Shown here: piece by piece, positions 18,175 to 26,466 of the stretch
Layout: each line of letters starts with the position of its first letter
How positions within the stretch are numbered: position 1 is the stretch's first letter
DNA from: Clostridiales bacterium
Lineage (GTDB): Bacteria; Bacillota; Clostridia; Christensenellales; Borkfalkiaceae
Assembly: GCA_015069365.1 (NCBI GenBank)
Contig: SVIT01000004.1
Span: forward strand, 1 to 56,897
DNA length: 56,897 nucleotides
Direction of reading: 5' to 3'
Translations under genes and position numbers: made by a program
The notes under the pieces: generated by a model
What the model was told of the DNA's origin: nothing
Database searches by the model: none
What the model saw: only the letters and a program-made list of their open reading frames with translations

Positions 18175-18203
18175 ATTGAGAGTGGCGCAAGACCACTCTC
18201 AAT
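18175..18203 (-). promoter_or_regulatory. Stable hairpin in the rimP-nusA-infB leader
   Basis: ATTGAGAGTGG and CCACTCTCAAT form a perfect 11-bp stem with a 7-nt loop. No U-run follows on either strand, so it is not a standard terminator. It lies between the promoter at 18231-18259 and the rimP start and could be a leader regulatory element or protein-binding stem. Confidence 0.6.
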
Positions 18204-18230
18204 AACATCAAATCATTATTAAGTATTCCT

Positions 18231-18259
18231 ATTATAACATAGTTATAATCCTTTTGCAA
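18231..18259 (-). promoter_or_regulatory. SigA-type promoter of the rimP-nusA-infB operon
   Basis: Minus-strand TTGCAA (18254-18259), 17-bp spacer, TATAAT (18231-18236) with extended -10 TGT. It lies downstream of the exonuclease gene, so the translation operon does not depend on read-through from ispG. Confidence 0.85.
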
Positions 18260-18298
18260 GCGTTTCTGCCATGTTTTTTGAAAATTTTTCCTATTCTA

Positions 18299-19876
18299 TC
18301 AATCTAGACAACCCTTCGCCTTTACCAGCTCGATGAACACCTTCGCCGTAACGCACGCGTCGTCGAACGCACGATGGTGATTAAAGGTAAAACCGTAATA
18401 ATCCGCGACCGTGTTGAGCTTGTAATTCGCCAGTTTCCCACGCAGAACCTGCTGTGCCAAAGTCAACGTATCGTACTGTTTTTTATCGAACATGTACCCA
18501 TTCTGTTCCCCATAATAATGCACGAAACGATAGTCGAACGTAACGTTATGTCCTACCAAAATCGCACCGTCTGTGAATTTGTAAAAATCGGCAAGCACTT
18601 TATCCACCTCAGGTGCGCCGACAAGGTCGGAATCGTTTATCCCCGTCAGGTTGATAATCTCTTGCGACAATCGTTCTTTGCAAGCGATAAATGAGGAAAA
18701 TTTTTCCACCATTTCCCCACCGACGATTTTCACCGCACCGATTTCGATAATTTTATCCATCTTGCCCATCGCAGGATTGTTATTCAGTCCCGTCGTTTCC
18801 AAATCGAACACGACGAATACGTTTTCTTTCAGCTGCGCGGGCTTTGTCAAATCATCGAACAGCCCCGCCTGCGTGCAATCGGAATAAGGCTGAGGGAAGA
18901 CGGCATGATACGCCTTGGGTACGGGCTTGCCCTTACGCGCAATCGGCTCAAACCCATCAGGGGGCGCGCCGTAATTAATCTTCGCCGCTTTGAAAGATGC
19001 CGAACCTCTAAATTCCTCGTTGGAACCGCTGATAACAATTTTATCCCCAATCTTGATATTACGCACCTTTTCCACCGTCGCTTTTTTAGGAAAATAGGTG
19101 GTACGCAAATTCGCCGTTCCATCCGTCAACGAAACGGAAAAACGAGTTTTCTCTACGTCCTCGCCCGTCTTTTCATTATGTTTTACGTAGGATATTTCTT
19201 CAATATAGGTGACCGTACCGCAGACGGCGTAATTCCCCTCCACCTGCTGACAGTCCGCCATGTAGACCGCCGTTTTTAACGGCTCGTCCACACCGTCGAT
19301 TTTCTCATAGTCCATAATCGGGAAACGCCGAATCTCCACAGGGATAATCTCTTCCTCTTCCACATCCGAAAGCTCTTCCAAAATCCCCTCGTCGGGCGCC
19401 GCCTTTTCCACGATACGAACGTTGCCGTAAAACGTGCCGCAAAAGACGCTCGATAAATACCTGCTTACCTCGTCTAGGATATTTCCCGAAGAAAATAACG
19501 ACTGTTCGCCAGAGGCAATATCCACGTAAAAATGCGCGCCGCTGCCCAGCATTTCCACCTCGATATTCTCCTCTTCCAAGAATGCCGACGCTGCAGGAAA
19601 CGTCTTTTGAATATATTGATAAATACGCTGTTTCAGCCCCTCCGCTTCGGGTACGCGCTTCACGATTTTAACGCGCGCGGAAAAGCCGTCGGGCAAATAC
19701 CCCTCGGAAATATGCCTCGCCTCCGCCTCTTCGCTAAGAGAATAGGTCTTGTCCGTCACCAAAAGAAATTCTGCGTAACGTTCTTTTTTTGACACGGTAA
19801 TACCGCAAAGGATCGCATGTTCCAATCCGTTCAGCGCACGTATCTCCGCCAAATACTCGTTAACTTTACTCGCCAT
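18299..19876 (-). CDS. PolC-derived proofreading exonuclease (PolC N-terminus, OB and DEDDh exonuclease; no PHP or polymerase domain)
   Basis: The 525-residue protein sits exactly where polC lies in many Firmicutes (ispG-polC-rimP-nusA). Its order is a PolC-like N-terminal domain (about 1-195), an OB fold (about 210-310; YAVCGTVTYIEEISYVKH...IKIGDKIVISG), a linker, and a complete DEDDh 3'-5' exonuclease (353-520). The exonuclease motifs are FVVFDLETTGL, LVGHNVTFDYRFV and HHRAFDDACVTA. In PolC the exonuclease is inserted in a PHP domain and followed by the polymerase; none of that is present, and the gene ends normally. The linker contains QAGLF (about 336-340), matching the QxxLF form of beta-clamp-binding peptides. 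The start overlaps the ispG stop by 11 bp. A separate epsilon-like proofreading subunit is my inference; a generic DnaQ-like exonuclease is the alternative. Confidence 0.85.
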   Translation of the reverse strand: MASKVNEYLAEIRALNGLEHAILCGITVSKKERYAEFLLVTDKTYSLSEEAEARHISEGYLPDGFSARVKIVKRVPEAEGLKQRIYQYIQKTFPAASAFLEEENIEVEMLGSGAHFYVDIASGEQSLFSSGNILDEVSRYLSSVFCGTFYGNVRIVEKAAPDEGILEELSDVEEEEIIPVEIRRFPIMDYEKIDGVDEPLKTAVYMADCQQVEGNYAVCGTVTYIEEISYVKHNEKTGEDVEKTRFSVSLTDGTANLRTTYFPKKATVEKVRNIKIGDKIVISGSNEEFRGSASFKAAKINYGAPPDGFEPIARKGKPVPKAYHAVFPQPYSDCTQAGLFDDLTKPAQLKENVFVVFDLETTGLNNNPAMGKMDKIIEIGAVKIVGGEMVEKFSSFIACKERLSQEIINLTGINDSDLVGAPEVDKVLADFYKFTDGAILVGHNVTFDYRFVHYYGEQNGYMFDKKQYDTLTLAQQVLRGKLANYKLNTVADYYGFTFNHHRAFDDACVTAKVFIELVKAKGCLD

Positions 19877-20924
19877 CTAACAATAACCTGATTTCCTTGA
19901 AAAATTCTTCTTCTGCACAATCGGTAGACACCTTTTTGAACGGCTCTCCCTTTTTAAAAATAAGACAGCCACCCTTACCGCCTGCAATCCCAAGATCGGC
20001 ATCCTTTGCTTCCCCAGGACCGTTTACCACGCAGCCCATCACCGCGACCTTTGCCTTTTTCTTATAGGGACGGACAAACGCCGTTACCTTTTCCGCAAGC
20101 GCCATACTCTCCCATTCGCACCGACCGCAAGTGGGACACGCCACGACCTCGACAAAATTTTCTTCCAACCCGCATGCGCGCAAAATCTGTTGCGCCGCAT
20201 ACACCTCTTTTATGGGATCGTCCGTCAAAGAGACCCGAATGGTATCCCCGATCCCCTGGAGCAGCAAACTGCCGATACCGACCGCACTTTTCACAATCCC
20301 TGCCTCTGTCGTTCCCGCCTCGGTCACCCCCAAATGCAAGGGGTATTGTGTACGACTTGCCAGTAGCATGTACGCGTTCACTGTTAATTTAACGTCTGAA
20401 GCCTTGACCGAAATAACGATATCATCGACCCCGAAACGTTCTAAAATATTGACGTTGTACAACGCGCTTTCCACCAACGCTTCCGCGCTTCTTCCATAAC
20501 GTTGTAAAAAGGTTTTCTCGATACTTCCCGTATTCGCACCGACTCGAACGGGAATCTTATGCGCTTTGATGCAGTCGGCGACGTATTTTATCTCATTCTC
20601 ACCGCCAATGTTTCCTGGATTGATACGCACCTTGTCTGCCCCGTTTTCAATCGCCATAACGGCAAGCTTCGGAGAAAAATGAATATCCGCAACCAGAGGA
20701 ATCTCCGTCTTTTCTTTCACCGCCTTAAAGGCGATTGCGTCCGTTTCGTCCAAAACCGCAAGCCGAACGATCTCGCACCCCGCTTTCTTCAGCCCGTTGA
20801 TCTGCGCGACCGTCTTTTCTACGTCCGAAGTTTTGGTCGTTGTCATCGACTGTATCTTGACCTTTGTTCCGCCGCCAAGCTGCAGCCCGCCGACAGATAA
20901 AAGTTTCGTCTTTTTCACGTCCAT
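19866..20924 (-). CDS. ispG: 4-hydroxy-3-methylbut-2-enyl diphosphate synthase (IspG)
   Basis: IspG is a [4Fe-4S] enzyme of the MEP isoprenoid pathway that converts MEcPP to HMBPP. The 352-residue protein is of the bacterial short type. It has the TIM-barrel start GGGTKVKIQSMTTTKTSDVEKT, VADIHFSPKLAVMAIENGADKVRINPGN, and the cluster cysteines CPTCGRC with the later MGCVVNGPGEAKDADLGIAGG. GAGG precedes the ATG. It is co-directional with nrdR upstream and overlaps the PolC-derived exonuclease downstream. Confidence 0.97.
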   Translation of the reverse strand: MDVKKTKLLSVGGLQLGGGTKVKIQSMTTTKTSDVEKTVAQINGLKKAGCEIVRLAVLDETDAIAFKAVKEKTEIPLVADIHFSPKLAVMAIENGADKVRINPGNIGGENEIKYVADCIKAHKIPVRVGANTGSIEKTFLQRYGRSAEALVESALYNVNILERFGVDDIVISVKASDVKLTVNAYMLLASRTQYPLHLGVTEAGTTEAGIVKSAVGIGSLLLQGIGDTIRVSLTDDPIKEVYAAQQILRACGLEENFVEVVACPTCGRCEWESMALAEKVTAFVRPYKKKAKVAVMGCVVNGPGEAKDADLGIAGGKGGCLIFKKGEPFKKVSTDCAEEEFFKEIRLLLDGE

Positions 20925-20942
20925 AAACTACCTCAAACGCTT

Positions 20943-21404
20943 TTATTTTTTCTCCGTTTTCATCATCTGCTTTAATTCGGACATAAACGAGGACAAATCC
21001 TTAAAAGAACGATACACGGATGCATAGCGTACGTAAGAAACCTCGTCCACTTTTTTCAATCTCTCCATAACCATCTCCCCGATATCTTTCGTGGTAACCT
21101 CGCTTTCCATGCTGTTGTATACCTGTTTGGAAATATCCGACACCATTTCATCAATCACGTGCATGGGCACAGGTCGTTTTTCGCAGGATTTAATAATCCC
21201 ATTTCTGATTTTCTCTTCGTTGAACGATTGACGGGTTCCGTTATTTTTGACAACCAAAACGGGGGTTATCTCTATCGTTTCGTAGGTCGTAAAACGCCTA
21301 CCGCAACCTATACATTCCCTTCTTCTTCGAATTGCTTTATCGTCGTCGGATGCACGGGAATCCACCACCTTGCTCTCCGTACAGTTACAATACAAACACT
21401 TCAT
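20943..21404 (-). CDS. nrdR: Transcriptional repressor NrdR
   Basis: NrdR represses ribonucleotide reductase genes through NrdR boxes in response to ATP/dATP. The 153-residue protein has the zinc ribbon MKCLYCNCTESKVVDSR...RRRECIGCGRRFTTYE and the ATP-cone (VLVVKNNGTRQSFNEEKIRNGIIKSCEKRPV). GGAGAAAGACATG gives a clear start. A copy of the dispersed short repeat lies just upstream (21416-21430). Confidence 0.97.
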   Translation of the reverse strand: MKCLYCNCTESKVVDSRASDDDKAIRRRRECIGCGRRFTTYETIEITPVLVVKNNGTRQSFNEEKIRNGIIKSCEKRPVPMHVIDEMVSDISKQVYNSMESEVTTKDIGEMVMERLKKVDEVSYVRYASVYRSFKDLSSFMSELKQMMKTEKK

Positions 21405-21415
21405 GTCTTTCTCCT

Positions 21416-21430
21416 TTCAACGCGTACCTG
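21416..21430 (-). repeat. Dispersed short repeat, copy upstream of nrdR
   Basis: Coding-strand CAGGTACGCGTTGAA, identical to copies at 25697 and 42445. Here it forms part of a small palindrome (GCGTACC-T-GGTACGC). Confidence 0.6.
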
Positions 21431-21449
21431 GTACGCCCGTTTTTCGTAG

Positions 21450-22757
21450 TTAGTGCTTTTTACCCTTCCTTTTACGGATTTCTTTCACCATGTTTTCATA
21501 CCCGTTGTTTCCAGGCGTATAATAGATTTTGTCCTTTAAGGAATCCGGCAAATACTGCTGTTCTACGTATCCGCCGTAATTATGGGGATACTTATAGGTG
21601 CTGCCAATCGCCTTGTCTTCTTGGCTTGCCATACTCGTGTCTTTCAAATAGGGAGGAATAGCGTCGTCGCGCACTTCGCGCGCATCCGCTTTCGCGGCAT
21701 ACATTGCCTCCACCACAGAATTGCTCTTTTCCGCCTCGCAAACGTAAATGATTGCTTCGGAAAGAGGGATCATCGCCTCGGGATAACCTATCTTTTCCAA
21801 AGCGTACATCGCAGACGTTGCAATCTGCAATGCGCGAGGATCTGCCATACCGACGTCCTCGGCAGAATGCACCACCAACCGCCTTGCAACGATCATCGGA
21901 TCACAGCCCCCCTCAATCAAGCGCATCGCATAATACAGTGCGGCGTTGGCGTCGCTTCCGCGCAGCGATTTACAAAACGCGGAAAGAAAATCGTAAAAGG
22001 AATCTTCGTTATATGATAAGGCTTTTCGCTGAATAGACTGTTCCGCATCAGTCAAGGTAATATGCACGTTCCCCTCTCCGTCGGGAGAAGTGGTCAGTGC
22101 GGCAAGTTCCAACGCATTATACGCCGAACGGAGATCGCCGCCCGCCATATTCGCAATGTGCGCCACAGCGTCGTCATCCACCGTAATATGCTGTTTCCCA
22201 AGCCCTTTATGACGGTTCTTGAGCGCCTTGTACAACGCGTCGACAATGTCCTCGTTCGTCAAGCGTTTAAACTCGAACACGCGGCAACGGGAAACGATAG
22301 CAGGCGTCATCGACGCATACGGATTTTCTGTTGTTGAACCGATAAAGATGATCGTGCCTTGCTCGATTGCAGGCAATAAAGAATCACTCTGCGTTTTATT
22401 GAAACGGTGACACTCATCCAAAAGAAGGTAGGTGCGCTTCCCGAACATTTTAAGGTTATCACGCGCCCGTTCCACCGCTTTTTTCACGTCTGCGACCCCT
22501 GCATTTACGGCGTTGAGTTTAATAAACTCCCCATTCGTGCGAAGGGCGATAATGTTGGCAAGCGTCGTTTTTCCGCACCCAGGAGGGCCCCAAAAGATGC
22601 AGCTTCCTAGACGGTCGGTCGCAATCGCGCGACGCAAAAGCGAGCCTTCCGCAACAATATGCTTTTGACCGATAAATTCATCTAAAGAGTTCGCTCTCAT
22701 ACGCTCCGCCAAAGGCTTCGCGTTTTCTTCGTTATTGTTAAAATCAAATAAATCCAT
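21450..22757 (-). CDS. rarA: Replication-associated recombination protein A (RarA/MgsA AAA+ ATPase)
   Basis: RarA is a clamp-loader-like AAA+ ATPase acting at stalled forks. The 435-residue protein has PLAERMRANSLDEFIGQKHIV, Walker A FWGPPGCGKTTLANIIA, Walker B YLLLDECHRFNKTQSD and IGSTTENPYASMTPAIVSRCRVFEF (sensor and arginine finger). Its C-terminal tetramerisation region includes GSDANAALYYAMRLIEGGCDPMIVARRLVVHSAEDVG and GSTYKYPHNYGGYVEQQYLPD. It starts 3 bp after the patatin stop. Confidence 0.95.
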   Translation of the reverse strand: MDLFDFNNNEENAKPLAERMRANSLDEFIGQKHIVAEGSLLRRAIATDRLGSCIFWGPPGCGKTTLANIIALRTNGEFIKLNAVNAGVADVKKAVERARDNLKMFGKRTYLLLDECHRFNKTQSDSLLPAIEQGTIIFIGSTTENPYASMTPAIVSRCRVFEFKRLTNEDIVDALYKALKNRHKGLGKQHITVDDDAVAHIANMAGGDLRSAYNALELAALTTSPDGEGNVHITLTDAEQSIQRKALSYNEDSFYDFLSAFCKSLRGSDANAALYYAMRLIEGGCDPMIVARRLVVHSAEDVGMADPRALQIATSAMYALEKIGYPEAMIPLSEAIIYVCEAEKSNSVVEAMYAAKADAREVRDDAIPPYLKDTSMASQEDKAIGSTYKYPHNYGGYVEQQYLPDSLKDKIYYTPGNNGYENMVKEIRKRKGKKH

Positions 22758-22760
22758 ACC

Positions 22761-23540
22761 TTATCCTTTTAAAGCCTCTTTGATCGCCGCGGCGTTGGCT
22801 TTGCCAAGCTCATACCCCTTTCGGTACGCCATATCGATCCTCTTTAAGGAAAATTGATCCATGTTTCCAAGCTCGGGTTCTAACCAAAAATCAATTTGAT
22901 CTTTATGTTTTTCATGATACAAGCGGGTACGGTGATTGTCCATAAGGTCGATCATATCCAAAAGCATACCGATCGCCCCGGGGCATTCTTCGTCGCATTC
23001 CCGCCAGCCAAGAACGTCCACCGCCACAACAATTTCCGCGCCCATCTCCTTTACACGCATAGCAGGTACGCGTTCAAGGATACCTCCGTCCACCAAACGT
23101 CTGCCCTCTTTCTCGATTGGATGAAATACCGCAGGGATCGTAGCAGACGCCACCATCGCATCCAACACACTCCCTTCAGACATCTCTACCACCTCTTGTT
23201 GGAACATATCCACCGCAATACAGCGGAAAGGAATCTCTAACTCGTCAAAGGTGATATCTTTCATAAATCTCTCTAACAGTTTCCAGATCTTCTTCGAACC
23301 GAAAAAACCGCCCTTTTTGCTTGTCGGCGAAATAAAATCCAGCAAACGCAACTTTAAAACGACGTTTTTAATCTGCTCAATCGAAACGCCCGCCGCATAC
23401 GCGCCACCCACGATTGCGCCCATGGAACAACCCGTGATATAATCGGGCTTGATTCCCGCTTCTTCCATCGCCTCCAAAAAACCAATGTGCGCCACACCGC
23501 GACTACCGCCTGCGCCTAGCGCAAAACCTAATTTTTTCAT
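22761..23540 (-). CDS. Patatin-like phospholipase
   Basis: A 259-residue serine hydrolase of the patatin/RssA type. It has the oxyanion motif LGFALGAGGSRGVAHIGFLEA, the nucleophile motif TGCSMGAIVGGAYAAG (Ser in GxSxG) and the DGG motif with the catalytic Asp (RRLVDGGILERVP). It probably hydrolyses acyl esters of membrane lipids; the substrate is unknown. It lies between the DAHP synthase gene and rarA in the same direction. Confidence 0.9.
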   Translation of the reverse strand: MKKLGFALGAGGSRGVAHIGFLEAMEEAGIKPDYITGCSMGAIVGGAYAAGVSIEQIKNVVLKLRLLDFISPTSKKGGFFGSKKIWKLLERFMKDITFDELEIPFRCIAVDMFQQEVVEMSEGSVLDAMVASATIPAVFHPIEKEGRRLVDGGILERVPAMRVKEMGAEIVVAVDVLGWRECDEECPGAIGMLLDMIDLMDNHRTRLYHEKHKDQIDFWLEPELGNMDQFSLKRIDMAYRKGYELGKANAAAIKEALKG

Positions 23541-23594
23541 ACTTTCTCCCCCTTTATGTACAGCGGAGGCAAACCATTAGCCTCTTTCTAACGT

Positions 23595-24617
23595 TTACAC
23601 TTGCCCTGCAATATCAAGAAGCAATCTTTCCGTGTCCTCCCAACCAAGGCAAGGGTCGGTGATCGATTTTCCAAAGACTTCGTTATGAGATTGATTTCCT
23701 TCAACAAGAAAACTCTCAATCATCAGCCCTTTCACAATCCCCTTAAAATCTTTATCCGCACAACGGTTTTGCATAACTTCTTGCGCAATAGAGATCTGCT
23801 GTTTAAAGTTCTTTCCTGAGTTAGAATGATTGCAGTCGATGATTATCGCAGGATTTTTAAGTTTACTGTTTTGATACATTTCCGCGAGCTGCATGACCGT
23901 TTCATAATGAAAATTCGGCACGTCGGTATCCAATCCGTTCACTCCACCGCGCAAAATCGCGTGGGCAAAAGGATTCCCGCTCGAGCTTACCTGATAATTG
24001 CGATATTTAAAAATCTGCGGACTCTGTGCCGCAAATATAGAATTTAACAATGCGATAACGTTCCCGCTCATGGGATTTTTTAAACCGACTGGTGCATCAA
24101 TACCGCTCGCAACCTGACGGTGCAGTTGGTTTTCAACACTCCTCGCGCCAATGACGTGATAGGACAAAAGGTCTTCTACGTACGCGGTGTTTTCGGGATA
24201 AAGCATCTCGTCCGCCGCCGTCAAGCCCGATTCGTTCATAGCCGCAAGGTGCAACGCACGGGTGCTACGGATACCGCGCACAATATCTGCCGCGCCTTCG
24301 GGATCGGGCTGGACAAACATACCTTGATATCCAACCCCTTTCGTACGGGGTTTGTTGGTATAGATGCGGGGTACGATGACTATCTTCTCTTTTACCTTTT
24401 CATTCAATTTCCCAAGGCGGGCAATATATTCCAACGTAGACGTCGGTTCATGCGCGGAACAAGGCCCCACGACCACCAACATTTTATCGCTTTTATTGGA
24501 AATAACGTCGCAAATTTCTTGATCACGCGCACTTTTTATCGCCTGTAATGCAGGCGTCAGCGGTTTCTCCGCTATGAATTCTTCGGGTTCTGGAATTAAA
24601 TTCTGTTTTACGAACAC
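23595..24617 (-). CDS. 3-deoxy-7-phosphoheptulonate (DAHP) synthase, class I
   Basis: It condenses phosphoenolpyruvate and erythrose 4-phosphate, the first step of the shikimate pathway. The 340-residue protein is of the AroF/AroG/AroH type: VVGPCSAHEPTSTLEYIARLGKL, PRTKGVGYQG, and the metal/substrate region IIIDCNHSNSGKNFKQQI, then GLMIESFLVEGNQ and SITDPCLGWEDTERLL. The start is GTG with AAGGAGG upstream. Which aromatic amino acid controls it cannot be told. It has no aro neighbours; its company is coaD and patatin. Confidence 0.93.
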   Translation of the reverse strand: MFVKQNLIPEPEEFIAEKPLTPALQAIKSARDQEICDVISNKSDKMLVVVGPCSAHEPTSTLEYIARLGKLNEKVKEKIVIVPRIYTNKPRTKGVGYQGMFVQPDPEGAADIVRGIRSTRALHLAAMNESGLTAADEMLYPENTAYVEDLLSYHVIGARSVENQLHRQVASGIDAPVGLKNPMSGNVIALLNSIFAAQSPQIFKYRNYQVSSSGNPFAHAILRGGVNGLDTDVPNFHYETVMQLAEMYQNSKLKNPAIIIDCNHSNSGKNFKQQISIAQEVMQNRCADKDFKGIVKGLMIESFLVEGNQSHNEVFGKSITDPCLGWEDTERLLLDIAGQV

Positions 24618-24637
24618 ACCAAAACCTCCTTCTTTCG

Positions 24638-25129
24638 TTATTTTTTTAGCTTTTCAATATACTCTTTCACTTCTGCCGTCACGTACTCGTCAATCGGGGT
24701 TGAAAAACGCAAACTGTTACGCACGATGGAAGAGCTAACGTGCAGTAACTCTTGCGGACAGGGAAGATATACTGTGGAAAACTCGGGATCAAGTTTCCTA
24801 CTCGCGTAAAAATTCGCATTCTCGTAATCGAGATCAATCGAGTTTCTAATCCCACGCGCATAAAACCCCACTTTCTCTTTCTTCATCAGTTCCGTCACGG
24901 TACGATCGGAAACGATGACCCGCACACGCCCATTTTTTCCAAACATGAGCCCTAACATTTCCTCGCGCTGTTCCAAGGTAAAACAAGGGGTCTTCGAGGG
25001 GTTGACAAGGATTGCAACCACAACTTCATCAAAGAGCTTTAAACATTCTTCCACCAAAGCTTTATGCCCCAACGTAGGGGGATCAAAAGTACCTGCAAAC
25101 AGACAGCTTTTCTTCTTTTTTTCGCCCAT
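24638..25129 (-). CDS. coaD: Phosphopantetheine adenylyltransferase
   Basis: CoaD makes dephospho-CoA from 4'-phosphopantetheine and ATP. The 163-residue protein has the nucleotidyltransferase motif LFAGTFDPPTLGHKALVEEC and the phosphate-binding ISSTxI-like VSSSIVRNSL near the C-terminus. GIRNSIDLDYENANFYASRKL is typical. rsmD directly upstream (3 bp gap) is a classic pair in Firmicutes. Confidence 0.95.
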   Translation of the reverse strand: MGEKKKKSCLFAGTFDPPTLGHKALVEECLKLFDEVVVAILVNPSKTPCFTLEQREEMLGLMFGKNGRVRVIVSDRTVTELMKKEKVGFYARGIRNSIDLDYENANFYASRKLDPEFSTVYLPCPQELLHVSSSIVRNSLRFSTPIDEYVTAEVKEYIEKLKK

Positions 25130-25131
25130 TG

Positions 25132-25677
25132 TTACCCCCTTCTAAAGAAAGTCAAGTACGCTTTTCCATACCGCCTTTCGTCATATTTTTCAAGCCCTGC
25201 CACATCTCCCTCAAACGGGCGGTCACGTTCATACACGGCAATCCCATTTTCGGAAAGCAGTCCTTTTTCCGCAATCTTTTTCAGTGCCTTTTCTCCATAA
25301 TCAAACCGATAGGGCGGATCGAGGAAAATGAGATCAAACTGCCCGCGAGCCTGCTCCAAACAAACGAGATAATCGGCATGCTGTACCTTTGTCTCCTCCC
25401 CGCCGACGGGGATTTTCAGAGCGGTCAAATTCTTCTTCAAAATCGCAAGACTTTCTTTGGAATAATCGTTGAAAACAACCTCTTTTGCACCGCGAGAAAG
25501 GCATTCAAGCCCAAGCGCGCCGCTACCACAGAATAAATCCAAAACGCGTGCGCCGTAAATTTTTAACGCCAAAATATTGAACAGAGATTCCTTTGCACGA
25601 TCGGAAGTGGGACGAACGTCCTCACCAGGAAATTCTGCCAAAACTCTGCTTTTATATTTTCCGCCGATTATACGCAT
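25132..25677 (-). CDS. rsmD: 16S rRNA (guanine966-N2)-methyltransferase RsmD
   Basis: A 181-residue SAM-dependent methyltransferase with MRIIGGKYKSR at the N-terminus, the SAM motif VLDLFCGSGALGLECLSRGA and the catalytic LDPPYRF. It modifies 16S rRNA during 30S assembly. The ribosome binding site is AAGAGGTAGATTATG. A copy of the dispersed repeat lies just upstream. Confidence 0.95.
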   Translation of the reverse strand: MRIIGGKYKSRVLAEFPGEDVRPTSDRAKESLFNILALKIYGARVLDLFCGSGALGLECLSRGAKEVVFNDYSKESLAILKKNLTALKIPVGGEETKVQHADYLVCLEQARGQFDLIFLDPPYRFDYGEKALKKIAEKGLLSENGIAVYERDRPFEGDVAGLEKYDERRYGKAYLTFFRRG

Positions 25678-25696
25678 AATCTACCTCTTTTACGCA

Positions 25697-25714
25697 TTCA
25701 ACGCGTACCTGCCC
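25697..25714 (-). repeat. Dispersed short repeat, copy upstream of rsmD
   Basis: Coding-strand GGGCAGGTACGCGTTGAA; 18 nt identical to the copy inside ribF (42445-42464). Confidence 0.6.
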
Positions 25715-25717
25715 TCA

Positions 25718-26449
25718 TTATTTACGTTTTTTAGGTTTCGTGCCAGGCAAACCGCCATAGTTGATTTTCTTGGTTTTTTGTTCCTCGGCCTCTTGCGCTT
25801 TTTGGGCGATTAACTGTTCGCGAAGACGCTTTGCTCTACGGCCGTATGCACCGCCGATATATACGCCGCCCGTAACGATAATGGGAAGTAAAGCTAAAAT
25901 ACAACCAAGGAAATAGCTATAACTCGCTCCGCCTAAATTCAAGACATAGAAAGGCAAGACCGTCCAGCCAGAAAGCAAGAACCCGAGAAGCATAATCACC
26001 GCCAAAAAACCTTTCGTTTGGCCCGCGTCGATTCTCGTTTGGAAACACCCGAATAAAAGGCTGAAAAGCAACGGGAAGATCGCGGTCATACAGCCGATCA
26101 CAAACCCTTTCCATACGCGATATTCTTTCGCCTCTTTGTGGGAAGAAATTTTGTATCCACCCTCAAACTGTTCTTGGGACATGCGCTTCATGTTCCCCGA
26201 AACAAGCATTTCGTACTCCTGACCGCCGCTCGCCCACGCCATCAGGGCGTTATAGGCGCAAGCGCCGACGATGCATACGATCGTCCAAGCCAAATCTTTA
26301 CCGTCCCAAACGGGTTTTTCTTCACGCAAAAGCAACATCATCAAAATTGTGCCCGCGCAAAAATACATGAACGATGTAGGAATAGAAGTCTTAAACAACT
26401 CCCACGTGTATCTGCCAAATTTTTTCAACTTCATTTTTATACTTGCCAT
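25718..26449 (-). CDS. Uncharacterised multi-pass membrane protein
   Basis: I do not recognise this 243-residue protein. Hydrophobic stretches suggest about five to six transmembrane helices (SFMYFCAGTILMMLLL; LAWTIVCIVGACAYNALMAW; FVIGCMTAIFPLLFSLLFGCF; FLAVIMLLGFLLSGWTVLPFYVLNLG; YFLGCILALLPIIVTGGVYIGG). The end is strongly basic and charged (RRAKRLREQLIAQKAQEAEEQ, PGTKPKKRK), probably cytoplasmic. GGAG precedes the ATG. It lies between fau and rsmD in a tightly packed housekeeping run, which hints at stable maintenance but does not show a function. Confidence 0.75.
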   Translation of the reverse strand: MASIKMKLKKFGRYTWELFKTSIPTSFMYFCAGTILMMLLLREEKPVWDGKDLAWTIVCIVGACAYNALMAWASGGQEYEMLVSGNMKRMSQEQFEGGYKISSHKEAKEYRVWKGFVIGCMTAIFPLLFSLLFGCFQTRIDAGQTKGFLAVIMLLGFLLSGWTVLPFYVLNLGGASYSYFLGCILALLPIIVTGGVYIGGAYGRRAKRLREQLIAQKAQEAEEQKTKKINYGGLPGTKPKKRK

Positions 26450-26466
26450 ATTCGTTTTTCTCCGAA

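Noticed and set aside
24996-25100. GCAGGTAC-like site in coaD counted as a possible repeat copy
   Set aside because: The match (FAGTFDP codons) is explained by the conserved CoaD motif and lacks the flanking consensus.
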